Position numbers and translations under genes: made by a program. From an uncultured Clostridia bacterium (GTDB lineage Bacteria > Bacillota > Clostridia > UBA1381), in assembly GCA_947626075.1 (NCBI GenBank), contig CANQQW010000008.1, positions 1-42,920 on the forward strand: a DNA stretch of 42,920 bases, given 5' to 3'. Under the pieces are notes generated by a model that was given only the letters and a program-made list of their open reading frames with translations, had not been told where the DNA came from and ran no database searches. Below, in pieces: positions 17,293 to 26,238 of this stretch; the first letter of the stretch is position 1; each line of letters starts with the position of its first letter.

Positions 17293-18673
17293 TCAAATCG
17301 CCCTCCTTCCTCCTGATATATCCGTCTATCATGTAATACAAGAGGCATAGGATAACAAAGAATACGATGGTAAGTCCTATGACCGACTGCATAATGAACA
17401 TTCTGCCGTCCGAATTATCGTACTCGGTAAAGGTCAGATAGTCCTTTGTTGTGTGCTTTATATAGTCCTTATCGGTCGTGTCCGCCACGTTCGCCACGTT
17501 TTTAAGCTCCGCATCAACGCTGTCTATAAGTTCCTCCGCCTTTTGGTAATCTTCCTCTACAGCCGTTGACACCGAAACCTTGGCTATTATGTCGTTATTC
17601 TCAATCATGTCACGCTCAACCGCGCTGCCCTGCGTCAGACTGAAATCCGCGTCACGCGTTAAATAGTCGGTACCGATATTCGTCCTCGACATATAGTACT
17701 CGTTACGCTCGTTTACCGACGGTACCATGACCGTGCCTATCATTGCGCTGTCGTAGTTTTGTACCGTCTGTTTCCTGACGTTGTAGTCAATCATAAACTT
17801 CTGATACTTGATATTCAGCATATCGTTGTGGTAGTTAAGCGTTCTCACGTAATGATCCTTGTTCCTTGAAAGCCCCGATTCGAGCGCGAACGCGTAAAAC
17901 TTCTTTATGCTGTAAGACTGCACATTCAAAATCATTCTTCGTATGGTCTGGAAGCTTTGTCCCGTAAGCTCCGAACGGTACGTCGCGTTTTCCTCTATTC
18001 TCTGCTCGATATAGCGGAGCATTTGAGCGGATTTATCGGTGAACAGCTTTGCAATCTCGATGTATTCCTTATCGTCAATATCGCCCAAATCATATTTGAG
18101 CACGGAATTTGTACCCACATATTCCTCGTGGAACACATCGTTGTACGCCTTACAGATAAGCTCCATCATATCCTCGGTGGAGATATTTTTAATTTCCTTG
18201 TTACGGCGGTACGTGATAGTATAGCTCGTCGATATGTAATAGGTGTTCTCATCGAGCGGGTCTATAACCTTTCCGCTGCTGTTTTCGGCTATGTCGATAT
18301 GCTCCTCAAGCTCCGCGGGCGTAAGAACCTCCTGCAGACCCGCGTACGCAATCGCTTTTTCCGCCACCGCGTCCGACTTCAGCTCATAAACGTTGTAGCG
18401 CGTCAAATTCGGGTTCTGTCCCTTTGACGCCTGCTCATAATTGAGCGACAGAACAACGGTGCGCCGTTCAAGCGTGCCAAGGTACATCACAAGCGTACAC
18501 CCGACGATAAACACGCACAAAAGTACCAATATGGTCTTTATATTGCTCGCAATGGCGCAGAACAGCTTCTTGAAGATGTTCGCGTCCTGCAAGTCCACAT
18601 TGGTGAACTTTTCCTCGCTCCGCCGGAAAAATCGGTGAAGCCACTTCCTTTCTTTTTTCTTAGATTTTTTCAT
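17285..18673 (-). CDS. Wzz-like polysaccharide co-polymerase / chain-length protein
   Basis: A 462-residue protein with a very basic cytoplasmic N-terminus (about 45 residues), a membrane helix near 47-65, a long external domain with helical repeats, a second helix near 430-450 and a short basic tail (Y-I-R-R-K). This two-helix layout with a large external coiled-coil domain fits the polysaccharide co-polymerase (Wzz/YveK) family. Sequence similarity is too weak by eye to name a subfamily. No kinase domain is attached. It precedes and overlaps the Wzz-GGDEF gene, so the two may form a mixed complex around the polymerase. An AAGGAG box is in place before the ATG. Confidence 0.72.
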   Translation of the reverse strand: MKKSKKKERKWLHRFFRRSEEKFTNVDLQDANIFKKLFCAIASNIKTILVLLCVFIVGCTLVMYLGTLERRTVVLSLNYEQASKGQNPNLTRYNVYELKSDAVAEKAIAYAGLQEVLTPAELEEHIDIAENSSGKVIDPLDENTYYISTSYTITYRRNKEIKNISTEDMMELICKAYNDVFHEEYVGTNSVLKYDLGDIDDKEYIEIAKLFTDKSAQMLRYIEQRIEENATYRSELTGQSFQTIRRMILNVQSYSIKKFYAFALESGLSRNKDHYVRTLNYHNDMLNIKYQKFMIDYNVRKQTVQNYDSAMIGTVMVPSVNERNEYYMSRTNIGTDYLTRDADFSLTQGSAVERDMIENNDIIAKVSVSTAVEEDYQKAEELIDSVDAELKNVANVADTTDKDYIKHTTKDYLTFTEYDNSDGRMFIMQSVIGLTIVFFVILCLLYYMIDGYIRRKEGDLNE

Positions 18674-18727
18674 TGAAAAAACTCCTTCGCTATATTTCTC
18701 GCTTACTCTTTTCGTATAATCCTTTTG

Positions 18728-20014
18728 TTATGTTACTCTTTTCTGAGCTCTTACCCACGGCCATAATCGTATATCCTGTTCAGTTGTTTCATGGAACGCG
18801 TATGCCATAGGCATGAGTCTGAGCACAAGGCTTGTATAGAAATAGTACAGCGTGTTATCCGTCATATAAGTTATGAATATGTACAGTTCACTGAAGAAAA
18901 ACAGCATGGCGACCTTTTCCCCCCAGTGGTTCAACATCCATCTGAGCTGGAATATCCACGTGTAAAGCATCCACGCCCAAAACCCGATAAATCCAAGCTC
19001 TATGTATATGGTCAGTATGTTGTTATGCAGCGCGACAACTCCTATGTGCGCTTCGGGATTTGACTCGGCAATCTGCTGAAGAATGACCGTAGTGTACTCA
19101 AATCCGTATCCGATAAATCCGAGACTTATCGTGTAGTATTTTTCAATATATTTGTATACCTCGCTTCTTCCCATGGTATCTATATCGTAGTACTGCGTTA
19201 TAGCGTCAAAAATACCCGTGCGCGTTATTACCACATACGAAAACGACGCTATTACCAGTAACCACGCGAGAAAACGCATAAGACGCACTCTCGATTTCGT
19301 TCTCATGCGCCCCATAATAATCGCGAAGAATATCGTGAGCGGCAGCGCGCCCATCGCTATTCGCTTCCAGCCGAGTATGAAGAAGAACACGGCTATGAGA
19401 ATATCTATAATCCTCTCTTTCGTATGCTGAGCGAAGAACAGAAAGTAGATTATGAAAAATCCGTATGTAAACGTTATGTCGTGTATTTCCATTGCGCGGG
19501 CAAAGCCCTCCTGCGCGTCGGAGCCTTGAAACATCGCGAGTATCGAATTTAAGCTCTCCACGGGACCGTACACGCCTAAATTTATCACAAGCATCACCGT
19601 GTTTGCGAGCGCGAGACCGTAAAAGGTTGTGTATATCGCCCGCTCGCCGAACATATATGTGGCGGCGAATATTATCAGCAGCACAAGGAACTGGAACATG
19701 AACTTCAATGCGCCGCGCAGTATAAAGTCTACCGTCTCAAGGTTTATTATCCACAGGAATATCGACCAAACGATTATGCCTATGAGTATAAATCCGTACA
19801 CGCCGACGAAACTCGACGCTGTTTTTACTCTCCGTATATCGCCCGAAACGCACAGCATGGACGCGCCTATCAGAACTATGAGCAGGCTTATCGCCTTCAT
19901 AGCGCGCGACATGTCCGCCGTAAACGACGGCATATCTCCCATTGCGGAGGCGGCAAGTATCAGTATATAGATAACTTGCAGAATAACTCTGCGTTTTTCT
20001 TGCTCATTATCCAT
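18728..20014 (-). CDS. Wzy-like O-antigen/exopolysaccharide polymerase
   Basis: A 428-residue membrane protein with about ten to twelve hydrophobic helices and a longer external loop around residues 270-320, the layout of Wzy/O-antigen ligase proteins. The start is ATG 20014, which has GGAGG six bases upstream and overlaps the previous stop by 8 bases; a longer in-frame start at 20059 has no such support. Wzy joins lipid-linked repeat units on the outer face of the membrane. The neighbours (glycosyltransferases, co-polymerases, priming transferase) support the role. Sequence of Wzy proteins is poorly conserved, so the call rests on topology and context. Confidence 0.75.
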   Translation of the reverse strand: MDNEQEKRRVILQVIYILILAASAMGDMPSFTADMSRAMKAISLLIVLIGASMLCVSGDIRRVKTASSFVGVYGFILIGIIVWSIFLWIINLETVDFILRGALKFMFQFLVLLIIFAATYMFGERAIYTTFYGLALANTVMLVINLGVYGPVESLNSILAMFQGSDAQEGFARAMEIHDITFTYGFFIIYFLFFAQHTKERIIDILIAVFFFILGWKRIAMGALPLTIFFAIIMGRMRTKSRVRLMRFLAWLLVIASFSYVVITRTGIFDAITQYYDIDTMGRSEVYKYIEKYYTISLGFIGYGFEYTTVILQQIAESNPEAHIGVVALHNNILTIYIELGFIGFWAWMLYTWIFQLRWMLNHWGEKVAMLFFFSELYIFITYMTDNTLYYFYTSLVLRLMPMAYAFHETTEQDIRLWPWVRAQKRVT

Positions 20015-20609
20015 TCGAGACCTCCACTTTCTTTTTTGGTTCCTTGTCCTTAGCGTCACGGCTGCGAAGCGTTTCGGCGCGCTTCTGTATAATCACCGTG
20101 CCGGGCTCGTATATGCCTTTGACGACGCTTCCCGCGCCCACCACGCAGTCGTTCCCGATAACCGTGCCGCGCAGTATCACGCAGTTTGCGCCTATCCATA
20201 CATTATCGCCAATTATAACTGGGGCGGTTACAAAGCCGCTGTCGTGTATACTGCCGGCGTCTATCACATGGTCATGGTCGTATATCAAAGTATTCGGTCC
20301 GAAAGACGCGTAGGAACCTATTTTTACGCGTTCTTTCGCCACAACCATACAGCCGTTATTGAAAAAGCATCCGCCGCCTATCTCCAATACTCCGCCGTCA
20401 GCCTCAAAAACCACGTTTCGCTTTGTGTGTATGCGTCCGCCGAGACTTATTTTGCCTTTGTCGTGCGCTGATATTTTCGTGGTAACGGAAAAGTCCTGCG
20501 CGGGCGGCGAGAAAAAGGAGCGTATGTTAAAAAGTTTTATAAACGCTATTTTAAGGAGCGTCAACGCGCTCCGCGCATAAAGCGCCATTCGCTTTTTCAA
20601 TACAATCAT
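20007..20609 (-). CDS. Hexapeptide-repeat acyltransferase (maltose/serine acetyltransferase-like)
   Basis: A 200-residue protein with left-handed beta-helix hexapeptide repeats: I-G-G-G, I-G-S-Y-A, I-G-D-N-V-W-I-G-A-N-C, I-G-N-D-C-V-V-G-A-G-S-V-V. The Y-D-H-D-H segment near residue 115 supplies the conserved histidine of this acetyltransferase group. It probably puts an O-acetyl group from acetyl-CoA on a sugar of the polysaccharide. The ATG overlaps the stop of the upstream glycosyltransferase by four bases (ATGA), so translation is likely coupled; the ribosome binding site is weak. Confidence 0.88.
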   Translation of the reverse strand: MIVLKKRMALYARSALTLLKIAFIKLFNIRSFFSPPAQDFSVTTKISAHDKGKISLGGRIHTKRNVVFEADGGVLEIGGGCFFNNGCMVVAKERVKIGSYASFGPNTLIYDHDHVIDAGSIHDSGFVTAPVIIGDNVWIGANCVILRGTVIGNDCVVGAGSVVKGIYEPGTVIIQKRAETLRSRDAKDKEPKKKVEVSNG

Positions 20610-21706
20610 TCCCCATACAATTCAACAGTTTTTTCGGTTATCTTGTCCCAACTGTAATTTGTTTTTATATATTCAATCTGCTCCGTTTTGTCTTTTTTGG
20701 AAGCCGATAAAATATCGTTAAGCTTTTCTTTAAGGTCTTGCGCGTCGCCGTGGGCAAACGTGTGTCCGTAACCGTTATCAACGTTTTTTACCGTTTCAAT
20801 GTCGCTTACAAGGCAGTCACAGCCGCAGCCCATAGCCTCCAGAAGCGTCAGCGGCATACCCTCCACGTCGCTCGGAAGCACGTAAAGACGGCAGTTGTGG
20901 TAAAGCTCCCACAGTTCGTCACCCTCGACAAAGCCGGTAAATATGATGCGCTTGTCCTTTTTCGCCGTTTCCGTCACCTTACGCGCGTATTCCGCCGTGT
21001 GACTCGCGCTGCCGGCGATGACAAGCTTCATATCGGTATCTGTATTCATAAACGCCTCGATAAGATAATGCAGTCCTTTTTCCGGCACTATGCGCGCGAG
21101 AAAAAGTATGTACTTGTCCTTTTCAAGACCGTATTTTTCCTTTATTATAGCGGGCGGCGCGTAATCGCGCACGTCAACGCCGTTAGGTAAATATATCGTT
21201 TCGCGTCCGTATGTTTCCTTGAAGTAATCGCGCGTTCCCTCGGACAGAACGATTATTTTATCCGCGTACTTAGCCGCCGTTTTCTCACCGAATTTGAGAA
21301 ATTTTGTCGCAAATCCGCCCCATTTCGCTCTTTGCCAGTCAAGACCGTGTATAGTCGCGACGGTACGTATGCCGAAAAGGTGCGGCAGCCACAGCATGGA
21401 GCACGGTCCCTCGGCGTGGTAATGTATCACGTCGTAATGCCCAAAAAGCGCGAGAAACGACGCTATCACGGAGTAGACGATTGCGTTGAGCTTGCCGTTT
21501 TCAAACGTCGGCACGCTCTTTATCCGAACGCCCTTGTAGTTTTTTATATGAACGCCCTCTCCGCCCGCTATATGCTTGCCGCGGCGGTTGTAGACGGTAA
21601 CGTTATGACCCGCTGCCGCCATTCTGACGGCAAGCGACTCGACTACAACCTCCACGCCGCCCTCGCGGGACGGTATGCGTTTATGTCCTATCATTGCGAT
21701 TTTCAT
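20606..21706 (-). CDS. Glycosyltransferase family 4, DUF1972-type (rhamnosyltransferase-like)
   Basis: A 366-residue GT-B fold enzyme. The N-terminus M-K-I-A-M-I-G-H-K-R-I-P-S-R-E-G-G-V-E is typical of the DUF1972/Cps2T-like group, some of whose members are rhamnosyltransferases. The C-terminal half has the GT4 donor-site pattern: F-L-A-R-I-V-P-E-K-G, and P-S-D-V-E-G-M-P-L-T-L-L-E-A-M-G-C-G, the E-x7-E motif. It acts in the cytoplasm on the lipid-linked repeat unit. The real sugar is unknown. It starts one base after the preceding gene's stop. Confidence 0.9.
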   Translation of the reverse strand: MKIAMIGHKRIPSREGGVEVVVESLAVRMAAAGHNVTVYNRRGKHIAGGEGVHIKNYKGVRIKSVPTFENGKLNAIVYSVIASFLALFGHYDVIHYHAEGPCSMLWLPHLFGIRTVATIHGLDWQRAKWGGFATKFLKFGEKTAAKYADKIIVLSEGTRDYFKETYGRETIYLPNGVDVRDYAPPAIIKEKYGLEKDKYILFLARIVPEKGLHYLIEAFMNTDTDMKLVIAGSASHTAEYARKVTETAKKDKRIIFTGFVEGDELWELYHNCRLYVLPSDVEGMPLTLLEAMGCGCDCLVSDIETVKNVDNGYGHTFAHGDAQDLKEKLNDILSASKKDKTEQIEYIKTNYSWDKITEKTVELYGE

Positions 21707-21707
21707 C

Positions 21708-22904
21708 TTAATTTTCCTCTAAGCAATCCGAGTATATCTTTAAAATCTTTTTCGCGTACGTTTCCACAGTATCGTAGTTGATACGAGCGCAATTTTCGCT
21801 CATTTGCCGGCAAAGCTCCTTGTTGGTATGCAGATAAGCTATTTTTTCCGTAAGCTCCTCCGCGTTTCCGCTTTCAAAAAGCATGCCTGTGACGCCCTCG
21901 TCTATAAGCTCGGGTATGCCGCCTATATCCGCGCCAAGTACCGGCGTTAAAAGCGTTTCGGACTCCATGACCGTGAACGGACAATTCTCCGACCACTCCG
22001 ACGGGAGCACGGTGAATGCCGCCTTTTCAATAATATCTCTAAGCTCCCGACCGCTTCTAAAGCCCATGTCGCGTATATTCGCCGTCTCTTTTATCTCGCT
22101 TTCAAACTCGCCCGCGCCCGCGAACACAAACTGTATTTCAGGAAGCGCCTTCGCCGCCTTTATAAGCGTGCGTATACCCTTTTCCTCACTGTATCTGCCG
22201 AAATACAGCACGTAGCCCTCGCGAGGTATGCCGGACGGTTTTATGTCCTCAATAAAATTATACAATGTTTTTGTTTTGCCTGCAATGTCAATATTATGCA
22301 GCAACTCCCGTTCAATAAATTTCGACGGACAGACTACCGCGTCAATAAGCGAATACGTTTTAAGTTTCTTGTAAATGTACGCCTCAGCCGCGCCTATAAT
22401 ACTCCTCAGCTTCGACGAGTGTATGCAGTTATGCTTTACGCAGTTTATATACCTGCCGCCTTGGCACTTTCGGCAAAGCCCTCCGCCGTCGCCGTTCTTT
22501 AATTTGTGGTTCGGGCATACGAGCTGCACGTCGTGCGCGGTATAGACAATCGGGATATTATGTCTTTTTATCTCGTATATTATCGACGGAGTAAGCTGGT
22601 AATTAAAATTATTAAGATGCACCGCGTCCGGCCTAAACCTCTCTATTACGGCGCGTATTTTCTTTGCCGCCTGACGCGAGTATATTATTCTGAACGGGTA
22701 CGTAAGATATTTTAATGACACATTGTGGAAATCGATACCCGCCGTGTAAGCGTCAGCACTGTTGCCTACCGTATTCCGTGCGTCAGCCATACCGAAGTAT
22801 TCCACCTCATGACCCATAGCGCTAAGCTGCGCGCCGAGCTTCAGCACATACGTCTCCGCCCCGCCCTTTTGCCACAGGTATTTATTTACCATTAAAATTC
22901 TCAT
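21708..22904 (-). CDS. Glycosyltransferase family 4
   Basis: A 398-residue GT-B glycosyltransferase. The N-terminus has the N-K-Y-x-x-x-K-G-G-A-E-T-Y acceptor-side loop, and the C-terminal half has Y-F-G-R-Y-S-E-E-K-G, then S-E-N-C-P-F-T-V-M-E-S-E, the GT4 nucleotide-sugar site. A cysteine-rich stretch (C-P-N-H, C-R-K-C, C-V-K-H-N-C) near residues 128-155 is common in a subgroup of these enzymes and may bind a metal. It is the first gene of the polysaccharide operon; a strong GGAGGAGG box precedes the ATG and a promoter lies at 22955-22983. Sugar and acceptor are not predictable. Confidence 0.92.
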   Translation of the reverse strand: MRILMVNKYLWQKGGAETYVLKLGAQLSAMGHEVEYFGMADARNTVGNSADAYTAGIDFHNVSLKYLTYPFRIIYSRQAAKKIRAVIERFRPDAVHLNNFNYQLTPSIIYEIKRHNIPIVYTAHDVQLVCPNHKLKNGDGGGLCRKCQGGRYINCVKHNCIHSSKLRSIIGAAEAYIYKKLKTYSLIDAVVCPSKFIERELLHNIDIAGKTKTLYNFIEDIKPSGIPREGYVLYFGRYSEEKGIRTLIKAAKALPEIQFVFAGAGEFESEIKETANIRDMGFRSGRELRDIIEKAAFTVLPSEWSENCPFTVMESETLLTPVLGADIGGIPELIDEGVTGMLFESGNAEELTEKIAYLHTNKELCRQMSENCARINYDTVETYAKKILKIYSDCLEEN

Positions 22905-22954
22905 GCCGCTTCCTCCTCCCTGTCAGGGTATACGGTACACAGAATATATGTAAT

Positions 22955-22983
22955 ATTATAACAAATTTAATATTGCAAATCAA
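22955..22983 (-). promoter_or_regulatory. Likely promoter of the polysaccharide operon
   Basis: On the minus strand, TTGATT (22978-22983) and a perfect TATAAT (22955-22960) are separated by 17 bases. The box pair sits about 50 bases ahead of the first gene, back to back with the promoter for the plus-strand acyltransferase. Confidence 0.6.
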
Positions 22984-22993
22984 ATAACCGCGC

Positions 22994-23023
22994 TTGACAA
23001 TATTATGACAGTCATTATATAAT
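22994..23023 (+). promoter_or_regulatory. Likely promoter of the acyltransferase-3 gene
   Basis: TTGACA at 22994-22999 and TATAAT at 23018-23023 are separated by 18 bases. It diverges from the polysaccharide operon promoter, with only 10 bases between the two -35 boxes. Confidence 0.65.
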
Positions 23024-23055
23024 TATTTCAGACGGTTTAAAAGGGGGTTACCGAT

Positions 23056-24123
23056 GTGACAGATATGACAAATATGACAGGCAATAAACGTATCGACGGT
23101 ATTGATATTGCCAAGGGCATAGGTATTATTCTTGTTGTATTCGCGCATACGATTGTGCCGCAGCTTCGCGGAAGCAGCAAAGCCGCAGGGTTTTTGTGGA
23201 TATTTATATATAATTTTCATATGCCGCTTTTTTTCTTTCTGTCGGGTCTGCTTTTTGAAAAGGGACTTGCCCGATACACTGATAAGAGTAAATTTATACT
23301 CGGCAAATTGAAATACCTCATGCTTCCTTATCTCACGTTTTCGGTATTCGCGTACGTGTTTGTAAGCATCGTCCTCAAGATAAGCTTCCTCGCGCCGATA
23401 CTCAAAAACGGCGGTTATTCCGCCGCATCGTTCCCAAACGCGTTTTTTCAGATACTTACATACAACGGTCATATAGACCAACATTTGTGGTTTGTCTATT
23501 CGCTCTTTATTGTGTTTGTAATAAATATACTTATGCCTAAAATCATGCGGTCACGCATAACGCTTATACCGCTTCTCGCGCTTTATGTGTTGAAAGCGTT
23601 CGTGCATTATTACGGAATACTCGACTATACGGCAAGCGACCTGCTGTTTTTCTCGCTCGCGAGAGTAATGACAGCGCGTAATATTAAGCCCGTTTTGCGC
23701 TCGCCGTTGTCCTTGGCGGCTGTGCTCGCCGTCTTTGTCACGTCGGGCTGTATTTACAGCTTCTTCTACGTCACGTCCATGCCCGGCGGCGTTTTGAAAG
23801 CGCTTCTGTACATAATTCGCTCCGTTTCGTCCGTGTCGGGTATTATTCTCATATGCACACTGTCGGAACGCATCGCGAAAACGCGCGCGGCAAAGCCGCT
23901 TAAAGAAATCGGTCTTTACTCGTACGACATATACCTCATGCACGCGCCGTTTCTCGTGTCGGGGTCAATGGGTATACTGCTCGCGTACTCGCCTCTCGGC
24001 GTGCCCGTCTGCTGCGCCGCGGTGCTTGTGATAGGAATAGCGCTGCCTTACATACTGTCGAAATTCATTATAAGAAAAATACCCTTGTTATCGGTTATTA
24101 TACTCGGTAAAAACTATAAGTAG
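23056..24123 (+). CDS. Acyltransferase 3 (OafA-like) membrane protein
   Basis: A 355-residue protein with about ten membrane helices. The first conserved block, R-x-D-G-I-D-I-A-K-G-I-G-I-I-L-V-V-F-x-H, and the F-H-M-P-L-F-F-F-L-S-G block a little later are the signatures of acyltransferase family 3, which moves acyl groups (often acetyl) onto extracellular sugars. The start is GTG 23056: GGGGG at 23043-23047 is eight bases upstream, while the overlapping ATG at 23054 runs straight into a stop. It is divergent from the polysaccharide operon and so is likely to modify that polymer, but could act on other glycans. Confidence 0.9.
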   Translation: MTDMTNMTGNKRIDGIDIAKGIGIILVVFAHTIVPQLRGSSKAAGFLWIFIYNFHMPLFFFLSGLLFEKGLARYTDKSKFILGKLKYLMLPYLTFSVFAYVFVSIVLKISFLAPILKNGGYSAASFPNAFFQILTYNGHIDQHLWFVYSLFIVFVINILMPKIMRSRITLIPLLALYVLKAFVHYYGILDYTASDLLFFSLARVMTARNIKPVLRSPLSLAAVLAVFVTSGCIYSFFYVTSMPGGVLKALLYIIRSVSSVSGIILICTLSERIAKTRAAKPLKEIGLYSYDIYLMHAPFLVSGSMGILLAYSPLGVPVCCAAVLVIGIALPYILSKFIIRKIPLLSVIILGKNYK

Positions 24124-24161
24124 GCTTTTCGCCGCGCTCACGAAAGGCGTTTATATTTTTT
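24124..24161 (+). terminator. Terminator after the acyltransferase-3 gene
   Basis: GCTTTTCG (24124-24131) pairs with CGAAAGGC (24141-24148), with one G-T pair, followed by a T-rich tail ending in six T's. The tail overlaps the 3' end of the convergent fbp gene. Confidence 0.65.
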
Positions 24162-26103
24162 CACTTATCGTACCCTGACGGTACGCCTTAATAAGCTCTT
24201 TTAATTCCGCTATATTTTCTCGCAAACGTTTGCCGCTGTCGGTATCTCCGACAAGCATACGCGTTGCGGTCTGCTGTACCGCAACTTGATTTGACACAAT
24301 ATCCTTGTCGTTTTGGAAAACGTACTCTGCCGATTCAAACGGCTCGTGCGCGGTAAGCGTAAGACCGTAGGAATTGTACGTCAGCGTGTACCCCGCTATA
24401 CCTGTAAGCTCATGGTATGCCTTTGAGTAGCCGCCGTCAATCATAATTACCTTGCCGCCGCATTTAAGCGGATTTTCACCCTCGCTCTGATGCACCGGCA
24501 CATGACCGTTTATTATATGTCCCGTTTCGTCAAGCCCGAACTCGCGCAAAATCCTGTTCGCGACCTCCTCATTTTCAATAAACGTATAATACGGGTTCTT
24601 ACCTTCCTTGTGCGTTTCTTTATCCTCGATGAAGTAACGCTCAAACGTTGTCATTTTGTCGCGTCCGAAAAGCGGCGAATCAGGTCCGTTCCACAAATAC
24701 CACAGTATGTCCCCGCCGCGTATGCGGTCATTACGGTCAAGAGACGTAAGCGCCTTGCGCGCGTCGGATTCAAGCGCGTTATAAAGCTTCGCTCCGCCGT
24801 ATAATTTTCCGTTTATACGCACCTCGCGGAAGCTGCCGTCCTTGTTTAACGGCACACAGCCGTGGAACAGCAGATTACCGTTGTATGTCTTGTAGAGGCT
24901 GCCTTTTTTCATCAACAAATCCGTGTGGCGCTGTAATTTCTGGCAGCGTATAAACGCGGCGCGCAGCTTCTCCATTACCTCGCTTTCGCGCTCGCTCAGC
25001 TCGTACGGATTTTCGGGGTCTATGGTCGGGAAATTCATATCTTTCATCGGGTACACTTTTCCCCCAAGTTCCACCGTGCCGTTCTCAAAATTAATTTTAT
25101 GCAGCAATTTTCTGTCATCCATGTTAAACTCGGGGTACTTCGATATAAGCTGTCCCTCCAGCTTAAACTGTATTATCGTAATCGCCTTGTGCATTTTCAT
25201 TTCCAAGTCGTTGTCCGACACGTCGCCCGCGCGCTTACCCACTCTCTTTATCGTAAAGCATGAGCAGTCGTCGTCCGCGTATGTGCTCATCGCGAACGTG
25301 GCAAGCGGTATCATGTTTATACCGTAACCGTCCTCCAGAACGTCTATATTACCGTATCGCAGACTGTTCCGTATTATATTCGCGATGCAAGCCGTATTGC
25401 CCGCCGCGCTGCCCATCCACATTACGTCATGATTTCCCCACTGAATGTCGAGCGAATGGTAGGTGCAAAGCTTATCCATAATATTATGCGAGCCGCTGCC
25501 GCGGTCGTATATGTCGCCTAAAATATGCAAATGGTCCACTACAAGACGCTGTATCAGCTCCGCCATCGCGAAAATAAACTTCTCCGCGCTGCCTACTTCC
25601 AAAATGGTATTCACTATCTCGTCAAAATACGCGCCGCGGTTTAAAACCTCCGGCTTCTCCGTTATAAGCTCCTCAATAACATACGCGTACGCCTGCGGCA
25701 GCGCCTTGCGCACCTTTGAGCGTGTATACTTCGAGGAAACGACCTTGCATATCTCTATAAGACGATACAGCATTATTCTGTACCAGTTTGCCGTATCCTC
25801 ACCGAGAGAACGCATATAGTCCATTTTCTGACGCGGGTAATAGATAAGCGACGCAAGCTCGCGCTTATCCTTTTGGCTCAAAGTGTGTCCGAAAACATCG
25901 TCAATCTTCTTGCGCACCGCGCCCGAACCGTTCCTTAAAACATGCGAAAACGCGGCGTACTCTCCGTGCAAATCGGACAGAAAGTGCTCCGTTCCTTTCG
26001 GTAAATTCAGTATCGACTGTAAATTGATTATCTCGGTGGACGCGCTGTCTATGGTCGGATACAGCTCCGACAGACGTTCCAGATACCTTAATTCGACTTT
26101 CAT
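24151..26103 (-). CDS. fbp: Fructose-1,6-bisphosphatase class III
   Basis: A 650-residue protein of the Firmicutes-type FBPase (class III), which is unrelated to the common class I enzymes. It removes the 1-phosphate of fructose-1,6-bisphosphate in gluconeogenesis and normally needs Mn2+. Metal-binding phosphoesterase motifs are visible: F-L-S-D-L-H-G-E-Y near residue 45, G-D-I-Y-D-R-G near 200, and W-G-N-H-D near 223, followed by N-G-H-V-P-V and D-G-G-Y-S-K near 540-560. The length is normal for this family (about 640-670). It is monocistronic, with a perfect consensus promoter upstream. Confidence 0.97.
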   Translation of the reverse strand: MKVELRYLERLSELYPTIDSASTEIINLQSILNLPKGTEHFLSDLHGEYAAFSHVLRNGSGAVRKKIDDVFGHTLSQKDKRELASLIYYPRQKMDYMRSLGEDTANWYRIMLYRLIEICKVVSSKYTRSKVRKALPQAYAYVIEELITEKPEVLNRGAYFDEIVNTILEVGSAEKFIFAMAELIQRLVVDHLHILGDIYDRGSGSHNIMDKLCTYHSLDIQWGNHDVMWMGSAAGNTACIANIIRNSLRYGNIDVLEDGYGINMIPLATFAMSTYADDDCSCFTIKRVGKRAGDVSDNDLEMKMHKAITIIQFKLEGQLISKYPEFNMDDRKLLHKINFENGTVELGGKVYPMKDMNFPTIDPENPYELSERESEVMEKLRAAFIRCQKLQRHTDLLMKKGSLYKTYNGNLLFHGCVPLNKDGSFREVRINGKLYGGAKLYNALESDARKALTSLDRNDRIRGGDILWYLWNGPDSPLFGRDKMTTFERYFIEDKETHKEGKNPYYTFIENEEVANRILREFGLDETGHIINGHVPVHQSEGENPLKCGGKVIMIDGGYSKAYHELTGIAGYTLTYNSYGLTLTAHEPFESAEYVFQNDKDIVSNQVAVQQTATRMLVGDTDSGKRLRENIAELKELIKAYRQGTISEKI

Positions 26104-26140
26104 TTTCTTTCCCCCGCAATGATTTTATTATATATTCAAT

Positions 26141-26169
26141 ATTATATATCAGCAGTTAAATTTTGTCAA
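26141..26169 (-). promoter_or_regulatory. Perfect consensus promoter of fbp
   Basis: On the minus strand TTGACA (26164-26169) and TATAAT (26141-26146) are separated by exactly 17 bases. It lies about 40 bases ahead of the fbp start. Confidence 0.85.
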
Positions 26170-26194
26170 TTTTATTATTAGTCCGAAAAACGTC

Positions 26195-26238
26195 AATACA
26201 ATAAAAAGAAGCCGCGTGCGGCTTCTTTTTATTGTATT
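26195..26238. terminator. Bidirectional terminator with a 21-bp perfect stem, after jag
   Basis: 26195-26215 and 26218-26238 are perfect inverted repeats with only GT between them. The G+C core (GAAGCCGC/GCGGCTTC) is flanked by A5 and T5 runs, so it can end transcription in both directions. The right arm reaches the first base of the jag stop codon. Confidence 0.9.
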
